Assembly: GCA_903901395.1 (NCBI GenBank)
Contig: CAIUQW010000163.1
Span: forward strand, 1 to 5,388
Reading direction: 5' to 3'
DNA from: an uncultured Chlorobiales bacterium
Lineage (GTDB): Bacteria > Bacteroidota > Chlorobiia > Chlorobiales > Chlorobiaceae
Length of the DNA: 5,388 nt
How positions within the stretch are numbered: the stretch's first letter is position 1; every line of letters begins with the position of its first letter. The notes below the pieces were generated by a model. It did no database searches and had not been told where the DNA came from. It was given only the letters and a program-made list of their open reading frames with translations. The position numbers and the translations under genes were made by a program. Below are positions 1 through 5,388 of the stretch, in pieces.

Positions 1-99
1 AGGCAGACGCGGCAAGTCGCCAAGGTTCTTCAGCACAATGCCAAGAAATACCAGCAGCGAACCGAGAATGAAGAATTGATAAAAGATCGCAAGCGCCTG
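1..99 (-). CDS. N-terminal fragment of a membrane-anchored protein, possibly family 2 glycosyltransferase
   Basis: The minus-strand frame stays open from a TGA at 102-100 to the left edge and gives 33 codons. Residues 2-22 or so are strongly hydrophobic (ALAIFYQFFILGSLLVFLG, then IVL). A basic and proline-containing stretch follows (KNLGDLPRLP). One N-terminal membrane helix followed by an N-L-x-x-L-P-R-L pattern resembles the start of membrane-anchored family 2 glycosyltransferases, but the catalytic domain lies outside the window, so the function is a guess. The frame has no ATG, GTG or TTG before GTG at 36-34, and starting there would delete the helix. No Shine-Dalgarno sequence is visible. 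A REPIN-like repeat ends two bases upstream, so the original 5' end may have been replaced. Coding status is moderately likely; the start is unresolved. Confidence 0.45.
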
Positions 100-101
100 T
101 C

Positions 102-188
102 AAAAAGAGATTGGGCTAAAGCCCTGATTTATTATGATTTCTCAGGGTACCCCGGCTTAAAAGCTGGGGCAATTATCAAGAGTTTAAT
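102..188 (-). repeat. REPIN-like two-hairpin repeat, copy 1
   Basis: Read on the minus strand, the order is: an ATTAAACTCTT flank (188-178), AATTG, palindrome B (169-150, a 9-bp stem with one G/T position and a 2-base loop), a 25-bp AT-rich spacer (149-125), palindrome A GGGCTTTAGCCC (124-113), then AATCTCTTTTT to 102. Copy 2 at 328-418 has the same parts in the same order on the opposite strand, with a spacer of exactly the same length. Two palindromes of fixed spacing, conserved outer flanks and a variable AT-rich middle are typical of REPINs and small IS200/IS605-type derived elements mobilised in trans. No transposase is present here. The element borders the left-edge reading frame. Confidence 0.75.
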
Positions 189-198
189 GGCTGCATGA

Positions 199-224
199 AC
201 AAAAAGGCCGCACCAGGCGGCCTT
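199..224 (-). terminator. Intrinsic terminator for minus-strand transcription from hisG
   Basis: A perfect 8-bp inverted repeat (204-211 with 217-224, stem AAGGCCGC/GCGGCCTT) encloses a 5-base loop. On the minus strand the hairpin is followed by a run of Ts (complement of the A run 201-205), which is the standard Rho-independent layout. On the plus strand it is followed by TTGCAT only, so it would terminate poorly there. It lies about 325 bp beyond the hisG stop and ahead of the left-edge gene, so it would end the hisG transcript and insulate the next gene. A 7-bp direct repeat TGCATGA (192-198 and 224-230) flanks the hairpin, perhaps by chance. Confidence 0.75.
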
Positions 225-267
225 GCATGACAAGATAAGGAAAGACGGGTGGAGCACAGAAACCATA

Positions 268-327
268 GATATTAAGAAGGGTTTTAACCCCTCGGACATT
301 CAAAACTCTTACGTTATTACTCCGGCG
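268..327 (+). repeat. Degenerate fragments of the REPIN-like element
   Basis: Two pieces resemble parts of the full copies. GGGTTTTAACCC at 279-290 is preceded by ATATTAAGAA and resembles palindrome A with its AT-rich approach. The stretch 302-326 begins with AAAACTCTTA and ends in CTCCGG, and about 18 of its 25 positions match the left end of copy 2 (331-355). The order, tail of one element followed by head of another directly before copy 2, suggests decayed copies once in tandem. The AAAACTCTTA word recurs at 331-340, 29 bp away. Confidence 0.5.
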
Positions 328-418
328 ATTAAAACTCTTAAACAATTGCCCCGGACTTCAGTCCGGGGTTTATGGATAAGACAAAATATATAAGGGCTTT
401 AGCCCAATCTCTTCTTTT
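328..418 (+). repeat. REPIN-like two-hairpin repeat, copy 2
   Basis: Plus-strand order: left flank ATTAAAACTCTTAAACAATTG (328-348), palindrome B CCCCGGACTTCAGTCCGGGG (349-368, perfect 9-bp stem, 2-base loop), 25-bp AT-rich spacer (369-393), palindrome A GGGCTTTAGCCC (394-405), and right flank AATCTCTTCTTTT (406-418). It is an inverted copy of 102-188. The stem of B differs between copies (GGACT here, GGCTT there) while both arms stay complementary, which points to selection on the hairpin rather than simple recent duplication. No protein-coding signal is seen in this stretch. Confidence 0.78.
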
Positions 419-459
419 AGGGAAGATTGCGAATCATTGTTGCCGAATTCATAACATTG

Positions 460-479
460 CCCCGGCTTTCAAGCCGGGG
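460..479 (+). repeat. Solo palindrome B of the REPIN-like family
   Basis: CCCCGGCTTTCAAGCCGGGG is a perfect 9-bp stem with a 2-base loop, preceded by ACATTG as copy 2 is preceded by ACAATTG. It shares the CCCCGG outer arm and stem length of the B palindromes at 150-169 and 349-368. No GGGCTTTAGCCC partner occurs at the expected 25-bp distance, so this is a half element, or one whose second half has been replaced by the hairpin at 507-524. Confidence 0.65.
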
Positions 480-506
480 AACGTGAAGATTTCAAGCACC
501 ACCCAA

Positions 507-524
507 TCCCGAACGATTTCGGGA
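507..524. repeat. Inverted repeat downstream of hisG
   Basis: TCCCGAACGATTTCGGGA forms a perfect 7-bp stem with a 4-base loop, 25 bp beyond the hisG stop. A weaker 5-bp stem (526-530 with 539-543) lies between it and the stop codon. On the minus strand the hairpin is followed by TTGGGTGG, not a T run, so it does not qualify as a classical terminator. It could stabilise the 3' end of the hisG mRNA or be the second half of the neighbouring repeat. Confidence 0.5.
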
Positions 525-548
525 CAACCGTTGCAGCGCGGTTCCCCC

Positions 549-1430
549 TCAGTCGATCAGCTTGTTAATATTGTACTCGAAAATTCCCTCCGCTCCGGCA
601 CGCTTCAGCTCGGGAATGAGCGTGCGCACGATCTTTTCGGAGACAATCACTTCGAGCGCTACCCACTCCTTGTCGGCGAGGTCTGAGACGGTCGGCTGGC
701 GCAGGGCGGGAATGCCCTCCATGATCTTGTCGAGCGCAGCTTTCGGGGCGTTCATCTTCAGACCGACCTTACCCTGCGCGTTGATCGCGCCTTGCAGCAG
801 CAGCGCCATGTTCTCGATCTTCTCGCGCTTCCACGGGTCTTCCCAGGCGGCTTTGTTGGCGATGAGCTTGGTGTTGGACTGAAGCACCGTTTCGACGATG
901 CGAAGCTTGTTAGCTCGCAAGGACGAGCCGGTCTCGGTCACCTCAACGATGGCGTCGGCCAGATCCGGCGGCTTGACCTCGGTCGCGCCCCAGCTGAACT
1001 CGACCGATGCGTTCACGCCATTCTCAGCCAGATATTTCTTCGTGATGTTCACCACCTCGGTGGCGATGTGCTTGCCTTCGAGGTCTTTGACCGTCTTGAT
1101 CGGCGAGCTTTCCGGCACGGCGAGCACCCAGCGCACCGGTCGCATCGAGGCTTTCGAGTAGACCAGATCGGCCACCTCGACCACATCGGAGTCGGTCTCG
1201 ATGATCCAGTCCTTGCCGGTCAGTCCGGCATCGAACGCACCCTGCGCGACGTATCGCGCCATCTCCTGCGCGCGGATCAGGATAGCCTCCAGCTCGTCGT
1301 CATCGATGGAGGGAAAATAGGAGCGGCTCTGGACGGAGAAGTGAAAACCGGCGTTGGCGAAAAGTTCGAGAGTGGAATCCTGAAGACTGCCCTTTGGCAG
1401 ACCCAGTTTGAGAACCTTGTTATTGCTCAT
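549..1430 (-). CDS. hisG: ATP phosphoribosyltransferase, long (HisG-L) form
   Basis: This cytoplasmic enzyme joins ATP and PRPP to make phosphoribosyl-ATP, the first and feedback-controlled step of histidine synthesis. The 293 residues match the long form, which needs no HisZ partner. The N-terminus has [10 protein letters not shown] (7-16), then GLTGKDW (69-75) in the periplasmic-binding-protein-like catalytic half. [18 protein letters not shown] (159-176) is the PRPP-binding signature. Residues from about 219 ([11 protein letters not shown]) to the end form the C-terminal regulatory domain, which in this family binds histidine; this predicts feedback inhibition. The ATG at 1430 puts the conserved LGLPKGSL at the usual distance from the start, although no clear Shine-Dalgarno sequence precedes it. 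It starts 27 bp after the phosphoesterase stop and is probably co-transcribed. No other his gene is in the window, consistent with scattered histidine genes. Confidence 0.95.
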   Translation of the reverse strand: MSNNKVLKLGLPKGSLQDSTLELFANAGFHFSVQSRSYFPSIDDDELEAILIRAQEMARYVAQGAFDAGLTGKDWIIETDSDVVEVADLVYSKASMRPVRWVLAVPESSPIKTVKDLEGKHIATEVVNITKKYLAENGVNASVEFSWGATEVKPPDLADAIVEVTETGSSLRANKLRIVETVLQSNTKLIANKAAWEDPWKREKIENMALLLQGAINAQGKVGLKMNAPKAALDKIMEGIPALRQPTVSDLADKEWVALEVIVSEKIVRTLIPELKRAGAEGIFEYNINKLID

Positions 1431-1457
1431 GAGATGAAAAATAATCTGATAGTTGAC

Positions 1458-2189
1458 TTAAAGCTTTTCGAGCCTGAATTGCCCCTGTTCATAGACTCCA
1501 TACTGGTAGCGTCCTTCGATCCACGAACCGAGATTGACGTAAGTGCTGCCCGATTCATGCACCACCTGCACGCGCTCCGAATGGTTGTGACCGCAGACAA
1601 GGTAATCAAAATCGCGTTCACGCGCCAAAGCGGTGGCAAAATCGAGGAGCCGCATCGGCTCGGTGGTCATATCGACCTTTTTATGCTTGCGGCTGAGCAG
1701 GGAGAAGCGCTTCATGAGCGCCGTGGCGAGGTCGGAGTGAAACGCCGTGAGCAGGCCGAGATTGAAGCGGTTCCGCACGAAGCGGGCGAACAGTTTGTAG
1801 CCGAGGTCGCCCTCGCCGAGGCCGTCGCCATGCGCGAGCAGAAACAGCTTGCCGTCGTGATGAACTTCATGCAAACCGTAGCAAGTCTTGACGCCAAGCT
1901 CGTCGTCGAAGAAACTGCCGAGCCAGAAATCGTGGTTGCCCGCGAACCAGGTCACTTCGACGCCGCTTCGGACAAGTCCTGAAAGCATACAGAAAAAGCG
2001 GGTGAAGCCTTTGGGAATCACGTGGCGGAACTCCATCCAGTAATCGAGAATGTCGCCGAGAAGGTAAAGCGAACCGCCGTTTTCGCGGATGATCGAAAAA
2101 AGAGTTTCGAGGCGCTCGTATTTCTCCTGTTCCGCCTGAGGCTCTTGCAGGCCGAGATGAAGATCGCTGAGAAAATAGAGTCCGGGCAT
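1458..2189 (-). CDS. lpxH: LpxH-like UDP-2,3-diacylglucosamine diphosphatase (metallophosphoesterase)
   Basis: The product is a calcineurin-type metallophosphoesterase of 243 residues, close to the usual LpxH length of about 240. The metal-site motifs are all present and in order: SDLHLG (8-13), LGDILDYW (44-51), AGNHDFWLG (83-91), AHGDG (119-123) and GHNH (200-203). The region after AHGDG (GYKLFARFVRN and following helices) resembles the LpxH insertion that binds the lipid substrate. LpxH removes UMP from UDP-2,3-diacylglucosamine to give lipid X for lipid A, at the inner face of the cytoplasmic membrane. The motif is GNHD rather than the GNRD of enterobacterial LpxH, so a different phosphoester substrate remains possible. 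I chose the ATG at 2189; a GTG directly before it (2192-2190) is an alternative start. No good Shine-Dalgarno sequence is visible. It lies 15 bp after the kinase gene. Confidence 0.82.
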   Translation of the reverse strand: MPGLYFLSDLHLGLQEPQAEQEKYERLETLFSIIRENGGSLYLLGDILDYWMEFRHVIPKGFTRFFCMLSGLVRSGVEVTWFAGNHDFWLGSFFDDELGVKTCYGLHEVHHDGKLFLLAHGDGLGEGDLGYKLFARFVRNRFNLGLLTAFHSDLATALMKRFSLLSRKHKKVDMTTEPMRLLDFATALARERDFDYLVCGHNHSERVQVVHESGSTYVNLGSWIEGRYQYGVYEQGQFRLEKL

Positions 2190-2204
2190 CACGAAAATTC
2201 AGGT

Positions 2205-2918
2205 TCAGAGCGCGAGTGACAGGCCGATCACTACCGCCGGAATGAGAATGTTGTCCACCTCCTTCGGGCTGACTCCCTCGACGATGGTAGCGGCAACGGC
2301 GATCATGGTGATTTTCACAGGATCGTAGGCTTCGGGAATGATCAGGCGGACAAAGAAAAGACCGGCAAGCAGACTGCCCGCGAGAAAGGCGAGGCTCCCC
2401 TCGACGCTCTTTTCGCTGAGCACCTTGTACTTCATTCTGCCCATGCGGGTGCCGATAATCGGCGCAAGTCCGTCGCCCCAGCCAAGCATCGCCATGGCGA
2501 GCACGCCGGGAAGCTGTTTGTAGAAAATCGTGCCGCAGATCATGGCGACGATCACGAAATAGAGCGTGCCCTTGAGCAGCTCGCGCTTGTCGCCGGTGCG
2601 GGTCATGGTCTTGACCGCCTGATCGTCATCGGCGGCGAAAAGTCCTTTCTGGATGAGCAGCAGCGTCCAGACGGCGAACACCGTAATATTCAGGTAGCGC
2701 GACCAGTCGCAGTCGTGGAAAAGTGGCAGGAAAACGATGACCGAACCGGCGCAGATGTGGGTGATCTTGCGGCTGATGTCACGCGGCAGGCCGTGGTTGG
2801 TCACGAGCCAGTCCATCAGCGGCGGCACGCTGAAGACGTAAACGAAGGTGAGCACCATGACCAGAACATTGTGCCACACCACGGGCAGGTCGAAAAAGGT
2901 CGAATCCACGGCTGTCAT
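2205..2918 (-). CDS. Polyprenol (phytol/farnesol) kinase of the VTE5/dolichol kinase family
   Basis: This is a polytopic membrane protein of 237 residues in the CDP-diglyceride synthetase/dolichol kinase superfamily. I count about six hydrophobic segments, near 17-38, 57-67, 76-91, 118-131, 175-195 and 202-235. Conserved features are SRKITHICAGS (49-59), LLKGTLYF (114-121), GWGDGLAPIIG (146-156) followed by GRMKY (160-164), KSVEGSLA (170-177) and EGVSPKEVDNILIP (214-227); the GDG and EG...DN groups are characteristic of this family. Plant and cyanobacterial VTE5 phosphorylates phytol with CTP or another NTP. Here the gene follows bchG, so recycling of a prenol for pigment esterification is the natural inference; the exact prenol cannot be read from sequence. 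The ATG at 2918 has the best Shine-Dalgarno sequence in the window. Dolichol kinase or another lipid kinase or cytidylyltransferase is the alternative. Confidence 0.85.
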   Translation of the reverse strand: MTAVDSTFFDLPVVWHNVLVMVLTFVYVFSVPPLMDWLVTNHGLPRDISRKITHICAGSVIVFLPLFHDCDWSRYLNITVFAVWTLLLIQKGLFAADDDQAVKTMTRTGDKRELLKGTLYFVIVAMICGTIFYKQLPGVLAMAMLGWGDGLAPIIGTRMGRMKYKVLSEKSVEGSLAFLAGSLLAGLFFVRLIIPEAYDPVKITMIAVAATIVEGVSPKEVDNILIPAVVIGLSLAL

Positions 2919-2922
2919 GACG

Positions 2923-2927
2923 CCTCC
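2923..2927 (-). promoter_or_regulatory. Shine-Dalgarno site of the prenol kinase gene
   Basis: On the minus strand GGAGG stands 4 bases before the ATG at 2918-2916. It supports this start. It is the only strong Shine-Dalgarno match found ahead of a gene here, suggesting that the kinase is translated independently of bchG 142 bp upstream. Confidence 0.7.
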
Positions 2928-3022
2928 GAATAGTGAAGGTTATGATTGAAGATGACCTGAAACAGGGATGTTCGGGCGAATCATCGTCATCGTCGTGCGT
3001 CCGGTATTCATCGAAACAGAGA

Positions 3023-3041
3023 GGCGGAAATGGCATCCGCC
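3023..3041 (-). other. Hairpin in the bchG-kinase gap (weak terminator or mRNA-processing stem)
   Basis: A 6-bp GC-rich stem (GGCGGA at 3023-3028 with TCCGCC at 3036-3041) and 7-base loop lies 20 bp after the bchG stop. On the minus strand it is followed by TCTCTGTTTCG, which is pyrimidine-rich but not a true T run. It may partly terminate or stabilise the bchG message and so set different levels for bchG and the genes behind it. The rest of the 142-bp gap has no convincing promoter. Confidence 0.4.
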
Positions 3042-3060
3042 CCGATTGTCACAAAAGAGA

Positions 3061-4062
3061 TCAGTGATGCATGTATTTGATGCCGACCAGCGCGGCAGCA
3101 AACATCTGGTTGGTGAGAAACAGAATGTTGTTGACCACCTGAAAGCGCAGAAATGCGTTATGCTCCTGTACCTCGCTCTTGCCGATGGCGTTGCCGAAGC
3201 CGTCATCCACCGCGTGCTGCACGAGCGTGATGCCCGATTTGGGGTCGCGGTAGATCGGAATCTGGATGATGATGTTCAGCACGAGTCCGGCGACGATGCA
3301 GTACATCAGCGTCGTGAAGCCCCACATCCAGGCGCGCCAGGCGAAGACCGCAAAGACGAGGTCGATGATGATGAATGCCACAAGGAAGGTGTTCTTCGAG
3401 CCGATCAGCACGGTCAGGGATTTCATGCCGCCCTTGGCGTCTCCCTCCTTTGACTTGAAGTCGTTCATGACGATCAGCGCGATGGCCATGAAGAAGTTGA
3501 GTCCTGCCAGCCAGAGCACCTCGGGGCGAATTTCGCTGAAAAGCGCATTGGCCGAAAGGTAGGTGATGAAGCCGTAGGAGAAGCCCACCGCCGGGCCGGA
3601 AAAGAAGATGTTCTTTTTGAGCTTGAATGGCGGCGCGGAGTAAAGGTAGCCGACCACGAGGCCAGCCAGCAGCGAGCCGACGAATATCATGCCGCGCTCG
3701 CCGCCGATATCCATGCCAATCAGGCTGCTCAGCACCACGGCGATGATGAGTACGATGCTCCAGTTCCAGATGGCCTCCTTTTCGGAAAGCCTGCCCGATG
3801 GAATCGGGCGGGTCGGCTCGTTGATACGGTCGAGTTCGAGATCGTAGTAGTCGTTCACCGACTGGCTGAATCCGGTGCCGAGCGGCCCGTACAGCAAAAA
3901 GAGAGCGGTAAGCTTGAAATAGTCCTGGGGCGTCGCCTGCATGGCTCCGGAAGCCATGACGCCACCGGCAAGGCAGGGAAAAACGCTGATCCAGGTGACC
4001 GGATCGAGAATTTCGAGATGGGCTTTTACTTTATCGACAAATCCGTTGCTTGCTGCTGCCAT
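3061..4062 (-). CDS. bchG: (Bacterio)chlorophyll synthase, UbiA prenyltransferase family, probably BchG
   Basis: The enzyme transfers a prenyl group (phytyl or geranylgeranyl) from its diphosphate to the propionate of (bacterio)chlorophyllide, the last step of pigment synthesis, within the membrane. The 333 residues have about eight hydrophobic segments. The first aspartate motif is NDYYDLELD (70-78), followed by NEPTRPIPSGRLS (81-93), the pattern of the chlorophyll synthase branch of UbiA proteins. YSAPPFKLK (141-149) and the second motif NDFKSKEGDAKGGMKSL (200-216) also fit. Green sulfur bacteria carry three related enzymes: BchG (BChl a), ChlG (Chl a) and BchK (BChl c, farnesyl). I favour BchG, but cannot separate it from ChlG or BchK without alignment. 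The start ATG at 4062 lacks a clear Shine-Dalgarno sequence. A prenol kinase lies downstream and a promoter-like site upstream. Confidence 0.88.
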   Translation of the reverse strand: MAAASNGFVDKVKAHLEILDPVTWISVFPCLAGGVMASGAMQATPQDYFKLTALFLLYGPLGTGFSQSVNDYYDLELDRINEPTRPIPSGRLSEKEAIWNWSIVLIIAVVLSSLIGMDIGGERGMIFVGSLLAGLVVGYLYSAPPFKLKKNIFFSGPAVGFSYGFITYLSANALFSEIRPEVLWLAGLNFFMAIALIVMNDFKSKEGDAKGGMKSLTVLIGSKNTFLVAFIIIDLVFAVFAWRAWMWGFTTLMYCIVAGLVLNIIIQIPIYRDPKSGITLVQHAVDDGFGNAIGKSEVQEHNAFLRFQVVNNILFLTNQMFAAALVGIKYMHH

Positions 4063-4091
4063 GATGGGTGAAGTGGTAAAAACGGCGACCG

Positions 4092-4188
4092 TCCGGTTGA
4101 AATTGACTGCGATTCGCTTCCGGCGGATTCGTCCCGCACTATGAAGCGCCCGAATATGTGTGGTAAATTTACGAATCCCGTTGAAATT
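4092..4188 (-). promoter_or_regulatory. Repeated and palindromic sites in the bchG leader
   Basis: On the minus strand AATTTCAACGGGA (4188-4176) recurs as AATTTCAACCGGA (4104-4092), with 12 of 13 bases identical and an 84-bp offset. The first copy overlaps the predicted -10 box. Between them lie a perfect palindrome GTAAATTTAC (4163-4172), just past the likely transcription start, and a 7-bp inverted pair (GGATTCG at 4178-4172, CGAATCC at 4131-4125) that could fold in the leader RNA. The layout would suit a repressor or looping regulator, but no known binding consensus is matched with confidence. Confidence 0.35.
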
Positions 4189-4194
4189 ATAACA
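4186..4194 (-). promoter_or_regulatory. Predicted bchG promoter, extended -10 box
   Basis: TGTTATAAT on the minus strand (4194-4186) is an exact extended -10 element (TG-n-TATAAT) in an AT-rich stretch. No good -35 hexamer sits 16-18 bp upstream, which extended -10 promoters can tolerate. Transcription would start near 4179, leaving a leader of about 117 bases before the bchG ATG. No intrinsic terminator is seen between miaB and this site, so some readthrough from miaB is also possible. Confidence 0.5.
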
Positions 4195-4260
4195 TCATAT
4201 CGGGAACAATTATGACGGAAGTTATATCCACCATGTTCAGCGGGCGAGGTGGACGGTTTG

Positions 4261-5388
4261 TCATACCGCTTCGCCGGTGAGGGTGGCGGAGGTCGCACCG
4301 GTGATTCTGACTGTGACAATATCGCCCGGATTGCATTCGCCACGGCTGAAGACCACCGCGCGATTGGTCGCCGTCCGGCCCATGAGCTGCGACGACGAGC
4401 GTTTGCTTTCGGCTTCGGCAAGCACTTCGACGGTCTGGCCAATATCTTCCTGATACTTTTCGCGCGATATGCTGTTCTGCAAATCGATGATCTCCTGAAG
4501 CCGCCGCTTCTTGACCGCCTCGGGCACGTCGTCCGGCAGGTTCCGCGCCGCCCAGGTGCCGGGACGCACCGAGTAGTGGAACATGAACGACGAGTCGAAG
4601 CCCACCACTTCCATCAGCGACAGGGTCTCTTGATGCTCCTCCTCGGTTTCGGTGCAGAATCCGGCGATCAGATCGGTGGTGATGGCCGCGTCGGGAATGT
4701 GGCCGCGGATCATGGCGATCTTGTCGAGATACGCCTCCCGTGTGTGGCCGCGCTTCATCAGATCGAGCATTCGCGATGATCCCGACTGGACGGGAAGATG
4801 AATGTGGTTGCAGAGATTCGGCCTCGCAGCGATCACCTTCACGAGCGACTCGGAGATGTCCTTGGGATGCGAGGTGGTGAAGCGGATGCGCATCTCCGGC
4901 GCGGCCTGGCTCACACCGTCAAGCAGCGCGGCGAAATCGAACCCCTTCGAGGGATCGCGCCAGGAGTTGACATTCTGGCCGAGCAGCGTCACTTCGCGAA
5001 ATCCAGATGCCGCGAGCGCCGCAACCTCGGCGACGACGCGCTCGAAGCCGACGCTCCGCTCGCGCCCGCGCGTCACCGGCACCACGCAGAAGGCGCAGTG
5101 GTTGTTGCAGCCGCGCATCACCGGCAAAAAGGCGCTGATCGTGCCAGATCGGACGGGATCGATGCCCGCGTAGGTCTCCGCCTGATCGTAATCGAGGCAG
5201 GCGAGACGCTTCTGTTCCCGAGAGTTGGCGATGATACCGGCAAGCGAGCGATAGTTGTCCGGCCCGACGATGAAATCGACGAAGGGATAGTCGCTGAACA
5301 TCTGTTCGCGCTCGAACTGTGGCACGCATCCGAGCACGCCGATGACAAGCTCCTTGCGCCTCCGCTTTTGCCCCTTGAGCTGCGTGAG
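4261..5388 (-). CDS. miaB: tRNA-2-methylthio-N6-dimethylallyladenosine synthase MiaB, 5' end outside window
   Basis: MiaB is a radical SAM methylthiotransferase with two [4Fe-4S] clusters that converts i6A37 to ms2i6A37 in tRNAs reading UNN codons. The frame is open to the right edge, giving 375 visible residues; roughly the first 65-75 are missing, including two of the three N-terminal cluster cysteines. The third is in LGCVPQ (visible residue 21). The radical SAM cluster is CNNHCAFC (94-101), followed by [16 protein letters not shown] is the MiaB-type signature that argues against RimO or MtaB. HLPVQSGS and the [16 protein letters not shown] segment are typical of the barrel. The last 65 residues or so form a TRAM RNA-binding domain with [16 protein letters not shown] at 5337 is internal to the frame, not the start. 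It lies 198 bp upstream of bchG. Confidence 0.95.
   Translation of the reverse strand, partial: LTQLKGQKRRRKELVIGVLGCVPQFEREQMFSDYPFVDFIVGPDNYRSLAGIIANSREQKRLACLDYDQAETYAGIDPVRSGTISAFLPVMRGCNNHCAFCVVPVTRGRERSVGFERVVAEVAALAASGFREVTLLGQNVNSWRDPSKGFDFAALLDGVSQAAPEMRIRFTTSHPKDISESLVKVIAARPNLCNHIHLPVQSGSSRMLDLMKRGHTREAYLDKIAMIRGHIPDAAITTDLIAGFCTETEEEHQETLSLMEVVGFDSSFMFHYSVRPGTWAARNLPDDVPEAVKKRRLQEIIDLQNSISREKYQEDIGQTVEVLAEAESKRSSSQLMGRTATNRAVVFSRGECNPGDIVTVRITGATSATLTGEAV

Noticed and set aside
204..224. Plus-strand terminator for an upstream plus-strand gene
   Set aside because: No plus-strand gene precedes it, and the T run is on the minus-strand side only.
102..479. Possible CRISPR array
   Set aside because: The repeats are palindromic, inverted relative to each other and irregularly placed, with no regular direct repeats separated by unique spacers and no cas gene nearby.
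372..686. 104-codon plus-strand open frame starting inside the repeat region
   Set aside because: It begins within copy 2 of the repeat, crosses three palindromes and ends inside hisG on the opposite strand. No motif and no ribosome-binding site support it.
792..1982. 396-codon plus-strand open frame, the longest in the window
   Set aside because: It lies antisense across hisG, the gap and the phosphoesterase gene, both of which have full sets of conserved motifs. Its protein shows no recognisable domain and has the low-complexity R/H/E-rich look of an antisense shadow in GC-rich DNA.
4249..4779. 176-codon plus-strand open frame
   Set aside because: Entirely antisense to the TRAM and radical SAM parts of miaB; composition is that of a shadow frame.
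5335..5337. GTG as the miaB start codon
   Set aside because: The frame continues upstream to the window edge with family-like sequence (KELVIG before VLGC), and a start here would remove most of the N-terminal cluster domain.

Overview
The window looks like chromosome of a green sulfur bacterium (Chlorobi; Chlorobaculum or a close relative is the best guess). The main reasons are a (bacterio)chlorophyll synthase beside a prenol-kinase homologue, together with GC-rich genes separated by AT-richer gaps. The genus is an inference from gene content, not from any alignment.

Every gene I can support lies on the minus strand, so transcription runs from right to left. In that order they are: miaB (tRNA 2-methylthiolation; its N-terminus lies beyond the right edge); a 198-bp gap with a likely promoter and repeated sites; bchG (chlorophyll/bacteriochlorophyll synthase); a 142-bp gap with a hairpin; a VTE5-type polyprenol (phytol) kinase; an LpxH-like metallophosphoesterase; hisG (long-form ATP phosphoribosyltransferase); a repeat-rich non-coding stretch of about 450 bp holding an intrinsic terminator; and, at the left edge, the first 33 codons of a membrane-anchored protein, perhaps a family 2 glycosyltransferase.

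The kinase, phosphoesterase and hisG follow each other with gaps of 15 and 27 bp and are probably one transcript, possibly started ahead of bchG. The bchG-kinase pair makes metabolic sense: the kinase could phosphorylate free phytol or a related prenol toward the prenyl diphosphate that BchG attaches to chlorophyllide. The phosphoesterase (lipid A) and hisG (histidine) have no evident link to pigments, so the cluster looks like mixed housekeeping genes.

The most unusual part is 100-545. It holds two inverted copies of a two-hairpin, REPIN-like element of about 90 bp with identical 25-bp spacers, fragments of further copies, and a lone palindrome of the same type. One full copy ends two bases from the first codon of the left-edge reading frame, which has no normal start codon. 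I found no CRISPR array, tRNA, rRNA, transposase gene or novel multi-gene system.
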